Positions 7,735 to 18,303 of a stretch of DNA of 20,000 bases are shown piece after piece (the first letter of the stretch is position 1; each line of letters begins with the position of its first letter). Source of the DNA: Priapulus caudatus (lineage: Eukaryota; Priapulida; Priapulimorpha; Priapulimorphida; Priapulidae); assembly GCF_000485595.1 (NCBI RefSeq), contig NW_014577083.1, positions 684,909 through 704,908 of the forward strand, written 5' to 3'. The notes under the pieces are model-generated. The model made no database searches. It saw only the letters and a list, made by a program, of their open reading frames with translations, and was not told where the DNA came from. Made by a program: the position numbers and the translations under genes.

Positions 7735-9900
7735 CGTGCGTGCGTGTATACGTATGTTGTTATGTTTGGAGGTGCGTGTGTTGTTTAATGTTTGGAAGGT
7801 GCGTGTGGTTGTTTAGTTTAGAGGTGCGTGTGTTGTTTTATGTTTAGAGGTGCGTGTGTTAGTTTATGTTTAGAGTGCGTGTGGTTGTTTATGTTTAGAG
7901 GTGGCGTGTGGTTGTCTTATATGTTGGAGGTGCGTGTGTTGTTTATGTTTGGAGTTGCGTGTGTTGTTGTATGTTTCAGTGCGTGGGTTGTTTTATGGTT
8001 TGGAGTTGCGTGTGTGTTTATGTTTGGAGTTGCGTGTGTTGTTTATATTTGAGAGGTGCGTGTGTTTGTTTATGTTTACAGGTGCGTGTGTTGTTTATGT
8101 TTGGCAGTTGCGTGTGTTGTTTATATGTTTGGAGTTGTGTGTGTTTATATGTTTGGAGTTGGGTGTTTGTTTATGTTTAGAGGTCGTGTGTTGTTTATGT
8201 TTGGAGGTGCGTGTGTTGTTATGTTTGGAGGTGCGTGTGTTGTTTATGTTTAGAGGTGCGTGTGTTGTTTATGTTTAGAGGTGCGTGTGTTGTTTATATG
8301 TTGGAGTTGGGTGTGTTGTTTATATGTTTGGAGTTGGGTGTGTTGTTTTATGTTGGAGTGGGTGTGTGTTTCATGGTTTGAGAGGTGCCGTGTGTTTGTT
8401 ATGTTTTGCGAGGTGCGTGTGTTGTTTTATGTTTGGAGTTGGCGTGTGTTGTTTTATATGTTTGGAGTTTTTTTTGCGTGTAATGTTTGAACTATGTCTT
8501 GGAGTGCGTGTGTTGTTTATATGTTTGGAGTTGCGTGTGTTGTTTATATGTTTGGAGGTTGGGTGTGTTGTTTATATGTTTGGAGGTGGCGTGTGTTGTT
8601 TTTATATGTTTGGAGTTGCGTGTGCTTGTTTTATATGTTTGGAGGTGCGTGGTTGTTTTATATGTTTGGGTTGGAGTGTTAATGTTTATATGTTTGGACG
8701 CTGGCGTGTGTTGTTTTTAATGTTTGGAGGGCTGCGTGTGTTGTTTATATGTTGGAGTTGCGTGTTGTTGTTTATATGTTTGGAGTGTGCGTGTGGTTGT
8801 TTATATGTTGGAGTTGAGGTGTGTTGTTTATATGTTTGGAGTTTGCGTGTGTCTTTTTATATGTTTGGAGTTGGGTGTGTTGTTTATCTGTTTGGAGTTG
8901 CGTGTGTTGTTTATAGTTTGGAGTTGCGTGTGTTGTTATAAATGTTTGAGTTGCGTGTGTTGTTTATATGTTTTGGAGTTGCGTGTGTTGTTATATGTTT
9001 TGAGTTGCGTGTGTGTTTAATATGTTTGAGTTGCGTGTGTTGTTTATTGTTTTGGAAGGTGGCGTGTGTTGTTTATATGTTTTGAGATTGCGGTGTGTCT
9101 GTTATAATGTTTGGAGGTGGCGTGTGTTGTTTATGTGTTTGAGTTTGGGGTGTGTTGTTTAGATGTTTGGACGTTGCCGTGTAATGTTTATGATGTTTGG
9201 AGTTGCGTGTGTTTTTATATGTTGGAGTTGCGTGTGATGTTTTGTTTAGAGGTTGCGTGGTGTTGTATTTTATGTTTGGAGTTGGGTGTGTTGTTTATAT
9301 GTTTAGAGTTGGGCGTGTGTTGTTGTATATGTTTGGAGTGGCGTGTGTTGTTTATGTTTCAGAGATGCGCGTTGTGTTGTTTATGTTTAGAGGTGCGTGT
9401 GTTGTTTATATGTTTAGAGTTGCGTGTGTTTGTTATATGTTTGGAGTTGCGTGTGTTTGTTTTATATGTTTGGAGTTGCGTTGTGTTGTTAATGTTTATA
9501 TGTTTGAAGCTGCGTGTGTTGTTTATATGTTTGGAGTTGCGTGTGTTGTTTATATGTTTGGAGTTGCGTGTGTTGTTTATATGTTTGGAGTTGCGTGTGT
9601 TGTTTATATGTTTGGAGGTGCGTGTGTTGTTTATATGTTTGGAGTTGCGTGTGTTGTTTATATGTTTGGAGGTGCCTGTGTTGTTTATATGTTTGGAGGT
9701 GCGTGTGTTGTTTATAAGTTTGGAGTTGCGTGTGTTGTTTATATGTTTGGAGTTGCGTGTGTTGTTTATATGTTTGGAGTTGCGTGTGTTGTTTATATGT
9801 TTGGAGTTGCGTGTGTTGTTTATATGTTTGGAGTTGGGTGTGTTCCTGCGTCGTGTACGTGCGTTGGTTATGTTTAGAGGTGCGTGTGTTCGTTCGTGCG
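7735..9900. repeat. 25/27-bp minisatellite, about 2.1 kb
   Basis: Each unit has a GCGTGTGTTG part, a TTTATATG or TTTATG part, and a TTTGGAG or TTTAGAG part. Units with TTTATATG and GGAGTT are 27 bp long, while units with TTTATG and AGAGGT are 25 bp. The shorter type prevails on the left (about 7770-8290) and recurs at 9866-9890. From about 8500 the 27-bp type dominates. Units from 7770 to 9510 are degenerate, mostly through single-base gains or losses in T or G runs. At 9512-9835 twelve units follow at exactly 27-bp spacing with few differences. Since 27 is a multiple of three, long open frames appear on both strands, including frames of 269, 226, 218, 184 and 170 codons. All are repeat translations. 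The flanks on both sides are CGTGCGTGCG-type DNA. Confidence 0.96.
9512..9835. repeat. homogenised block of the 27-bp minisatellite (12 units)
   Basis: GCGTGTG starts at 9512, 9539, 9566, 9593, 9620, 9647, 9674 (here GCCTGTG), 9701, 9728, 9755, 9782 and 9809. The variants I see are CC at 9675-9676, TTTATAAG near 9711-9718, and a few GGAGGT for GGAGTT. This uniform block is embedded between older-looking units, which indicates recent local amplification or better-resolved sequence. Confidence 0.95.
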
Positions 9901-10375
9901 TGCGCGCGTGCATACGTTAACGCCTGCGTAAGGGGTGGTCTCTCTCTCGACGACGTCTCCCACACTGGCCAACACAGCATGTAGATAACATGGCTAATCA
10001 AACACTGAATTATTTATAAAGGAGTCGTCTAGCTCATCACGGATTCAGTTGTCTGATATTACAGAAAAAACGTCGCTCGCGTCGACTCGTGGCACCGTCG
10101 GCGAAATTGTGAACCGTATGAATTTGCGCGCGGTGCCCCCACACTGCTGCTGCTGCTGTCGGCTCATCTAGAGAGGAGCGGTGAGGCAGTCATGCAACGC
10201 CGCGCCACCGCCACCATCTACGTTTCAACGGCGCGTCTAAATCAATATCGTGCTGAAAATTGTACCTATTATAACATCGCCAGAAAATATTCAGTGTGTA
10301 CGCAATTACGTCGTATTATCATGGCAGCTACGCGCGCTTAAAGTTTCAGAGCGATCCCCCAACTGCGTGAGTACG
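9901..10375. other. non-coding, no gene recognised
   Basis: Unique sequence with a short CTG run near 10145-10160 and CpG-rich DNA. No gene is supported. Confidence 0.55.
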
Positions 10376-10541
10376 CGCGTGTACGTATACGTTTGCGTGA
10401 ACGTATATGTACGTGCGTGTGTGCGTGTGCGTTTGCGTGTGCGTTTTCGTGCGCGTGTGTCTGTGCGTGTGTGTGCGCGCACGTGTGAGAGGGCATGTGT
10501 GCGTCAGGGTGTGCGCGCGCGCGTGCGTGCGCGTGGGTGGG
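10376..10541. repeat. imperfect GT/GC (TGCG) tract
   Basis: About 165 bp of alternating purine-pyrimidine sequence with GTGCGTGTGCGT and GTACGT steps. It is too irregular to assign a single unit. Confidence 0.85.
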
Positions 10542-11546
10542 AGCTGTAACAGCTGTTATTGCAGCTCTACCACAGAGCACCGATTGTGTCGCGCGGCCGT
10601 TGCGACCAGGTATGGTGGCCGTGCATCGCTCCCAGCCCAGCTCGCTGTTCCCGAGGCTTTGTGTTGCCGTCGTTAGTCCGTCGTTTGGCTGTTATGGCCG
10701 GTTATAAACCGTTTGTTATTAATAGCATTAAAATACACACACGGCCCGCCGGAACTTCAAAAGTCCCGTCCTCGTTTTGAATGATAGGACGATGTGCTGT
10801 GATGACCGGGGTGCGAATGCCGATGTACAGTGAAACATATTGCAGTGGTTAACGTCAACCTGTGCGCGCATGCATGGGTCTCATCGCTGCAGGGTATATA
10901 TCAAGGAGCAGCTTCGTGGTCTAACGATTCTCCTGCCGACATGCTGCAGGCATAGGTGGCGTTTCTTTAGTAACCCGTAGATTTTTATACATGCGATACT
11001 AACCCGCAGTCATTGTCATTGTTCAACGCGTTGTACGGCCGTTATTTCATTGAAGAGTAGTAGCTGACACTCCCAGACTCTTTATGTGCTATTCTTTGCC
11101 TCTCTTACAAACATCATTGTTGCGTATTGTCGATTTGGTATCCTATCAATTATATGCGACTCCCGATAGAATGTATCAACGGCAATTGAATTTTGTTAAA
11201 TATGAAATTGTTTAGTTGGCATCGATGTTAGCGCCGAGTCGAAACAGTAAATCATGCTGCGTGCGTATACCTTCCCCTCCATTCACACGTTAACCACACG
11301 CGCAGCGCGTAGTTAATGCGTTGCTTGCACTGCGCTGTCGACCCGTAACACGTGCACACAATGCGCAACAAATCCCTCTATTTTGTTCGTTATTCATGGT
11401 GTTATTACGGTGAGCCGAAAACTCGACTATTGTGGATAATTTCTCGTTGCAGAACGAGCGAGGGGGGTTCATGTGCGACGTCCGTGTTTATTAATCGTAT
11501 GTCCGTGTTATTGTCGATGCTATGCATGGATTCCACGGCCCCGGGC

Positions 11547-11548
<2 letters not shown>
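10542..11548. other. non-coding, no gene recognised
   Basis: About 1 kb of unique sequence. Short open frames on both strands show no conserved motif. No tRNA-like internal promoter pair was found. Confidence 0.55.

Positions 11549-11630
<82 letters not shown>
11549..11630. repeat. perfect (AG)41 microsatellite
   Basis: 82 bp of uninterrupted AG, the cleanest microsatellite in the window. Pure mirror-symmetric GA tracts can form triplex (H-DNA) structures. Confidence 0.99.
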
Positions 11631-11633
<3 letters not shown>

Positions 11634-12114
11634 GCATCACCTGACCTGATCACGACTACGGATCTAAAAAACTTATCTAATAATAATTGTTGCGCGCATG
11701 CTGTGATAAAATTCTCAACCCATTCCGTCATAGGATAGTCATCAGTCCACACGTATACGTTGCGCGCGGGTTCGGTCGGTTTTTCACTAGTTACGCGTTA
11801 CGTGCTACGCGAGATGATATACGACATTATACGTCGCTGCAGGGAACGACGGCACAGCGATTCTAGACGCAGTGTTGCGGTCGATATAGCATGCTAACCG
11901 CGTGTGCCGCATGATGCGACAGGTCATCATGATTGTACGCGTAAGAAGAGAAACAACAGCGCGTCTGTTCACAGGGCACACGCGGGTGAGATTTGCCGGC
12001 TTTCGCCCTATGAGTACGTTCACGCTAGAGTCCCTTTATGTGTAATATAAAGACAATAATATATATAGAGGATCAACTTCTTATATAACGGAACGCGTTG
12101 CGTTACTGCACGTA
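11631..12114. other. non-coding, no gene recognised
   Basis: Unique sequence with no recognised coding or RNA feature. Confidence 0.55.
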
Positions 12115-12175
12115 ACCACACACGCACGCACGCACGCACACACACACACACAAACACACACAAACACACACACAT

Positions 12176-12211
<36 letters not shown>
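12115..12211. repeat. (CA)n microsatellite with CGCA and AAACA variants
   Basis: Starts with CACG units, passes through CAAACA and CATAAACA interruptions, and ends in pure CA from about 12180. Confidence 0.97.
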
Positions 12212-12212
<1 letters not shown>

Positions 12213-12750
12213 AATAGCTGCACACGGCGCCGCGCATGTGACACGATAACGCTAGCTGTGTGATCGCTTCCCAGTCCCGCCTCCCGTCCAATCGTGTCCC
12301 GTACTCCGTACTCCGCAAGCAGGCCTGCGTATCTCTCCCACTCCGGCTTCTCCTGTTCACGGGGGGCGAGTACACGCTCCCAGGTCATGTGCATGTATTT
12401 CGTAGAATCGAGTCGTAGGCAATGAATCGACGTGATATTTCGTATACGATTTTATGTAGATCTTGCGCGCCAGCTGCGCGCGTGCAATACCGCGAGAGCG
12501 AAAGTGATAATAAAACAGGGCCGCGCCTTGCTGCGTTTTTCGTCTTCGTTCGGCAGAATTCGTATAAATATAAAGCGCGCGTGACTCAACTAACGAATAA
12601 AATTAATAAAATTTCGCGTATCCGTTGGCGATATGAGGCGATGCCGCGCCGTCACGCCTTCATAATCATAACCTTTAAAATGTAAAAATTCTAATTATTA
12701 GAAAACCGGCTAATTCCTTTCAATATGTCTGCAATAAAACGCGTCGGTGT
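12212..12750. other. non-coding, no gene recognised
   Basis: Unique sequence. No gene is supported. Confidence 0.55.
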
Positions 12751-12826
12751 TGACGATGCTGATGACGATGATGGTGATGACGACGACGATGATGATGATG
12801 TTGAGGAAGATGATGATGACGATGGT
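12751..12826. repeat. GAT/GAC trinucleotide-rich tract
   Basis: Imperfect run of GATGAC, GATGAT and GACGAC triplets. Frames over it encode Met/Thr or Ser-rich sequence only because of the repeat. Confidence 0.9.
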
Positions 12827-13217
12827 ATCATTCGTCTGTGACGCAAAGCGATTACGCATGCATACATTGTGTCCGGCGACAGCAACTGCGAATGCACCCA
12901 GTGCCACAGCTGTCGTGTGTGCAGAAGACAGGCAGTCCTGCGCATAATTTTGGCAAGGCTGGTTTCTATGTGACAAGGTTTGTGAACGGCGAGGCACAGC
13001 GCGACGCTAGTATGTCTTATCAACGTGCGATCAGCTGTATACGACCTAATTTATGCAAGCAGCGAGCGCTCACGACCGGTGTGATGATGAATGCGACACT
13101 AAACGCTGTCATCGGAAAGCGGTCGCCAGCGAAAACACTTTTTCCATTCGTGTGGAAAAAACAACGACGCCGATCGCGCGTGAGGGGAGGTCCGTTTATA
13201 ATTTCGACCGCGCGCGG
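12827..13217. other. non-coding, no gene recognised
   Basis: Unique sequence. A plus-strand open frame (12838-13359) crosses into the TG repeat, with no recognisable domain. Confidence 0.5.
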
Positions 13218-13356
13218 CGTGTGTGGTGTGTGTGTGTGGTGGTGTAGTGTGGATGTGTGTGTGTGTGTGTGTGTGTGTGTCGTGTGTGTGGTGTACCAGC
13301 GTGCATGCCATGCGTGCATGCGTGCGTGCATGCGTGCGTGCATGCGCATGCATGTG
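13218..13356. repeat. (TG)n followed by TGCG/TGCA 12-bp repeats
   Basis: TG-rich DNA at 13218-13295, then a block at 13300-13356 in which CGTGCATG and CGTG alternate with a 12-bp period. The TGCA steps are self-complementary. Confidence 0.93.
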
Positions 13357-14946
13357 TAATGTGCTTAACCACATTTCTCTATCTATCTCTACATTTAAAA
13401 CGCTCCAACGAATATATTATATATATATATGGTGGGTTTGCTTCAGAAGGACTATGAATTATTTAGACTCGTGCAACCAAACGTATGTGCGTATTTAACG
13501 CGCTCACTTCCTAATGACTGCCATGTAGCTTAATGCCGCTACCAACTATGATAATCAGCCACAGTCGTACATGTAGGCGTCGCAGCAGTATTAGCAGGCG
13601 AATACATCGCAAACTCACTGATGGTGACTGGGAAAACTTGGTTTGAAATGTTTCAAGCTAAACAAAATTGTTCTTCGTAATAACGTTTATAATTTGTACA
13701 CGATTAGAAGCGTTTCGTCATAATTCATGATTACATATTTAAATGAATGTGTATGGTGGGTCAGATTTAAGTGTATACGCGGAAATGCATAGTCTGTAAT
13801 AAAAATGAAAAAATATCAATAATATCATCTTAAAATTTAATGAAATATGGATGCCGCACGCGTCGCGTTAAAACTATCTATGTGGGTGGTTTTCTTAAAA
13901 ATGAACGAATAAAGTTAATCACAGTAATTCTGCAAATAGTTAAGAATTTTACGGTCGTCGCGTTTAAAATGATTTAAGCCGCGCCCAAAGATTTAATTAT
14001 TTGCATATAGGGCGATAGTTAAACTTCGATTCGTTGACGCGCATGCGACGAGAAAATTTATTCTAAATTAAATTATAACGCTGAAAATATATTGGCGATG
14101 CTATAATCGTCTCGCGAGAGAGAGAGAGAAGTCGACGAGAGTGTCGAGGAAGCTAGGATGCGATTTATATACATGCCAGCGATTTACGACGCGCTCGCAA
14201 TATTTCTAGTTTATAACGCGAACACGTATTTTGATGCAAATTCACAATCGCGTATATACGACGTTCTAGAAATCACATTATATGCGAACGAAACGCGTAA
14301 TTACTCCTGCTGAAACATCTACGCGTACCGTACGCACCCACGCATTACGTATCCTTCTGTGCGTATGTTTATTCCGTGAGGGTTACGCGCTTCCGTAAGG
14401 GGTGCGTATATTTTTCGTCCAAGACGAGCGTACACTCAGCTATAATAATCGGTGACGGGGATCTAGACAGACGCACATAATATTACACGCAGGGGGTGCG
14501 CAACCCGATTACCGCTCTCGCGATCTGTTTAGGAAACAAAGCGCTAAGGGCGGACCATTAAATCACCTAGCATCCCAATAATCCGAAACCACTTGTCTTG
14601 CCGTATAAAATTACGGCCGTATTTGTGTGTCATATTCTACATGACACTCTGGTAATTAATTTTAGCGTTAACGCGGCAAATTGTTGCTGCCAGCGCCCGC
14701 GGCTAGCCGCTCGGATACTGAGGATGCGGACGCTGCATGGGCTTTGTGTGTGCATGCAGCATCCTCGCGCGCATTCGTCGATGCCAAGCCAGTGAGCAAT
14801 GCGGTAATATAGTACGTTATATATGTACACACGCGCGGCGCGGAAGCAGTAGTTGATCTGTATTTAATTACATCATATATCACACAGAGACGATCTATAA
14901 TGAGTTCAGAGATTATACGTGGAACGATATACATAAATATATACAT
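13357..14946. other. unique AT-rich non-coding stretch
   Basis: About 1.6 kb almost free of simple repeats, the longest such stretch between the big arrays, apart from a short TA run (13415-13430) and GA run (14115-14128). No gene is recognised. It contains TAATTATTTGCAT at 13994-14006. Being unique and AT-rich in the SoxB1 flank, it is a reasonable place to look for conserved non-coding elements. That is inference. Confidence 0.5.
13994..14006 (+). promoter_or_regulatory. POU octamer fused to homeodomain core
   Basis: TAATTA at 13994-13999 shares its last A with ATTTGCAT at 13999-14006, a perfect POU octamer on the minus strand. It sits about 5.4 kb past the SoxB1 stop. Short motifs arise by chance in AT-rich DNA, so function is inference. 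Confidence 0.3.
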
Positions 14947-14947
<1 letters not shown>

Positions 14948-15009
<62 letters not shown>

Positions 15010-15137
15010 CACACCAACACCAAACAACCCACACACACACACCACACACACAACACAACACACACACACACACACACACACCACACCACACAACACACAC
15101 ACAAACACACACACACACACACACACACAACACACAC

Positions 15138-15174
<37 letters not shown>

Positions 15175-15181
15175 ACACACA
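14948..15181. repeat. (CA)n array, pure then imperfect
   Basis: A pure (CA) block at 14948-15007 is followed by about 175 bp of CA with CC and AA breaks. Start of a larger compound repeat ending near 15672. Confidence 0.97.
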
Positions 15182-15182
15182 C

Positions 15183-15228
<46 letters not shown>
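15182..15228. repeat. (TA)n microsatellite
   Basis: About 45 bp of TA directly continuing the CA array, with one ACAT at 15190-15193. It is self-complementary. Confidence 0.95.
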
Positions 15229-15230
<2 letters not shown>

Positions 15231-15288
15231 CTTGAGTATTACATGTATACTTATATATATAAATACATATGTATGATATAAGCGTAAG

Positions 15289-15382
15289 CATACATACATA
15301 CATACATACATACATACATAGGCATACATACATACACACACACATCACACACACACAACACACACACACACACACACACACA

Positions 15383-15426
<44 letters not shown>

Positions 15427-15435
15427 CATACATAT
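15289..15435. repeat. (CATA)n and (CA)n block
   Basis: CATA units at 15289-15334 lead into CA units to about 15422, with short ATCA breaks. Confidence 0.95.
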
Positions 15436-15613
15436 CATACATACATACATACATACATACATACACACATACATACATACATACATACATACATACATAC
15501 ATACATACATACATACATACATACATACATACATACATACATACATACATACATACATACATACATACATACATACATACATACATACATACATACATAC
15601 ATACATACATACA
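15436..15613. repeat. (CATA)n tetranucleotide array, about 44 units
   Basis: Nearly perfect apart from a CACA interruption near 15465. It ends in CAGACAGACAGG and a CGCA/CA tail to about 15672. Confidence 0.97.
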
Positions 15614-15672
15614 GGCAGACAGACAGGCACGCACGCACGCCCGCACGCACGCACACACACACTCACACACTC
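15614..15672. repeat. CAGA and CGCA/CA tail of compound repeat
   Basis: Short CAGACAGACAGG followed by GCACGCACGC and CACACACTC units, grading into unique DNA. Confidence 0.88.
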
Positions 15673-16330
15673 GCACACGCACAATTGTGGTCCAATTTCG
15701 AGAGAATTATGAATATTTATCGGAATATAAATGTATCATAATACACAAGCATGCGAGACGATAATAACCCACAATATAGCGCTGTAAGATTGCAATATGC
15801 GCTATATATATATATATTCCATACTGATGGCTCCAACAAATGTTGCGTCAAACTTCAACGAAGTAATTTAGTGTCTTTGTCGTGGGGTAGGTCTGTGAAT
15901 GTTCCAGGCGCTCGGTTCTATAATTACACATATAGTGACGCCGAGCAAACAATTTTACTCGCATTTCATGAATTAAATATTTAGAAATATTTTTGCATGG
16001 CAGTGTATTTGCCGTCCTGACATTATTTGATCGACTGGCAAAGTAGAATTAGTTGAAGTGAGTTAAAGTAACACCGACTAGTTATTTGTCAATGCAGATT
16101 GCCACGCATTTAATGCTCTTTACGGGGTTTCTCTCAACCCGGCGGCGAATTGAAACTAAATAAATGTCCTAATTTATACAAATACTTGCTCGCGTTTCAA
16201 TAAATTAGCAGGCGTGTTCGACCCACAAGCGACGCGTGATTGTGTAACTGCACTCGCCAGGCTTCGTGAAATAAATATATAAAGTGTCGCACTGATATGC
16301 TTATACTACTGGGTGAGTATGTCGATGCGT
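15673..16330. other. non-coding, no gene recognised
   Basis: AT-rich unique sequence with a short (TA)n at about 15805-15817. The 77-codon plus-strand frame at 15751-15984 shows no motif I recognise. Confidence 0.55.
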
Positions 16331-16517
16331 ATACATGTGTGCGTGCGTGCGAAATGGAGAAAGCGGGGTGGGGGTGTGCGCACGTGCGCGTGTTTGTTTT
16401 TTGTTTATTTATTTGCGTTTGTCTGTCTGTCCGTCCCTCTGTCTGTTTGTCTGTCTATTTGTCTCTCTGCCTACCTGTCTGCCTCCCCCATCTCTCTCAC
16501 TCTCTATGTGTGTACGC

Positions 16518-16571
<54 letters not shown>

Positions 16572-16655
16572 TTGTTTGTGTGTGCGTATATATGTGTTTC
16601 CGAGCGTGTGCATGTGCGCGTGCAGGTGTGCGTGCGTGCATGTGCGCGCGTGTAC
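16331..16655. repeat. GTGC, GTCT and (TG)n compound repeat
   Basis: GTGCGTGCG at the start, then imperfect GTCT tetranucleotides at about 16418-16485, pure TG at about 16526-16567, and degenerate TGCG to about 16655. Cysteine-rich frames over it are repeat translations. Confidence 0.92.
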
Positions 16656-17095
16656 GTACACTCACAGCGCTCGCTCGCTGATGCACACTGCGTCCTCTGC
16701 ACACACGCACGCCGCTGTAACACGTCTCGTTTTTCTCTTCTCCTATTTCAGCGCAGTCACTTTTATTCGCGCCCAACGACTGCCACGTAATTACGTTGCG
16801 AATTCTCTCCACAGGGATTCGAGAGGCCAGCCTCACATTGGTGGCCTATTTTCGGGTGATTTTAGCAGATACCGCCGTGGGCGGTCATTCGCTACAACAG
16901 GAACGAACTCATCTCCTATCTATTACCCAACAATGCTTGATTGGCTGCTACTGCGACAGAAGTAGGTTGAAGCCAATGAACTGTCGTCAGGCAACTAGGC
17001 GATGGCAAAATCACCGAGTCGACGTGGTTTTTTTCATGCATATCGCTAATGAAAAGATAGTCAACGTTGCCGATGTGTTATAATTAACGCGAGTA
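16656..17095. other. non-coding, no gene recognised
   Basis: Unique sequence. The open frames here continue from the TG repeat and show no domain. Confidence 0.5.
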
Positions 17096-17131
<36 letters not shown>

Positions 17132-17138
17132 ATTATTA
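17096..17138. repeat. (TA)n followed by (TTA)n
   Basis: About 30 bp of TA then four or five TTA units. Confidence 0.95.
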
Positions 17139-17976
17139 GATACATGTTGTTTTAACTCATATCAACGTTAGATGTTTAGTGTTAATAATCGTGGCAGCGA
17201 GCGGTACGCATTAATATCGTACTTTAACGCAGGCTTGCTTGCATTCACTTCTACCAGGCACTACGGCAAGGATGGCCAAGGGCCGGTGCCATGTCTTACA
17301 CGGCCATACACGTTCGCAATGCCTGATGGACGCCGTAAACTGGTTTGTTGTTTTATAAACGGAAAACCAGAAAAACCTCAATCTCTCACGATCTCTCGCG
17401 CAGCCACTAACACCCGTAAGTCCTTGAGAAAATACACGGGCGAGTGCAACTAAAATAATAGGCCTGACAGCTCATCGTTAGACGTTGTTTGTGAAAGCGT
17501 TTGAAATCTATGTGCGTACAGCGCGTAGCATGTAGATATTTAATCGCCCCTGTCATCGGTGCTGCTTTAAATGTAGGGACTGCACTCGTAGTAATAAGGT
17601 TGTAATTTGTTTGAAATAGCAGCTGGCGCATCACTGTGAAATATTTGTAATATATTTCCGATAGGCATTATGCATTATTCTGATGAGGATATTACAGTTT
17701 ATACGGTCGCCTGATTCACGTTAGCGTAGCACACGTCGTACATAATACCAGCTTAGAATCTGTAAATAAAATTGTAAATATATAACCGTGATTTTTTTTC
17801 ATAAACCAGAGCTGAAAGTCATGGTTAACCGTTGTTAATGAGTTGGGCTGTGTTAGCAATACTATTTTTACATTTGTTTCTATTTTAAAGTGTTTGTTAG
17901 TAAACCTAAATATACACCCAACGAATGTGCAGTACGCTTATCTGACGAATAGAGATGGAGAGAATCAATTCGCTTA
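17139..17976. other. non-coding, no gene recognised
   Basis: A 93-codon plus-strand frame (17172-17453) has ordinary composition but no motif I can assign, so I leave it uncalled. A plus-strand AATAAA lies at 17765-17770, flanked by two TGTAAATA octamers. Confidence 0.5.
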
Positions 17977-17977
17977 T

Positions 17978-18026
<49 letters not shown>

Positions 18027-18080
18027 AGAGATGTAGATATATATAAAGATAAATAAAAAAATAGATAGATAGATAGATAG
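17977..18080. repeat. (GA)n then (GATA)n
   Basis: GA units at 17977-18022 with a GCGAGAG tail, an A-rich spacer, and about five GATA units at 18061-18080. Confidence 0.95.
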
Positions 18081-18297
18081 ACCGATAGGTAGATAATCTA
18101 CAAAAAAAACATATTATATACTTCTCATATCATAATATATAATATGATGTGTGTGTGGTTCATATTTATATTTCGCGAAGGAATGCACTGACGAAATATT
18201 GTCTACTATGCGTTAATCGATGACACCGTAACGAAAACCCAATGAGGTTCGATAAGCATGAAATAATAACAGCGAGATATTTTAAAACAGATCTTAA
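18081..18297. other. AT-rich non-coding spacer beyond the SoxB1 3' end
   Basis: Unique AT-rich sequence between the GATA repeat and the predicted SoxB1 polyadenylation signal. Nothing else is recognised. Confidence 0.5.
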
Positions 18298-18303
18298 TTT
18301 ATT
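18298..18303 (-). terminator. candidate polyadenylation signal of SoxB1 gene
   Basis: TTTATT on the plus strand gives AATAAA on the gene's strand, about 1.1 kb past the stop codon. It is the first canonical hexamer I find in that direction. A 3' UTR of this size is normal for SoxB1 genes, but use of this site is inference. Confidence 0.5.

Noticed and set aside
9111-9920. Long open frames of up to 269 codons on both strands across the minisatellite
   Set aside because: They are 9-residue repeats from a 27-bp unit without stop codons, open in several frames at once, with no start context or family resemblance.
12838-13359. 173-codon plus-strand frame running into a TG repeat
   Set aside because: Its end is a repeat translation and the rest shows no motif.
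13662-13672. ACAAAATTGTT shared with the palindrome at 2894-2904
   Set aside because: An 11-base AT-rich match without flanking similarity is compatible with chance.
17172-17453. 93-codon plus-strand frame of ordinary composition
   Set aside because: No recognisable domain or splice context; such lengths occur by chance.
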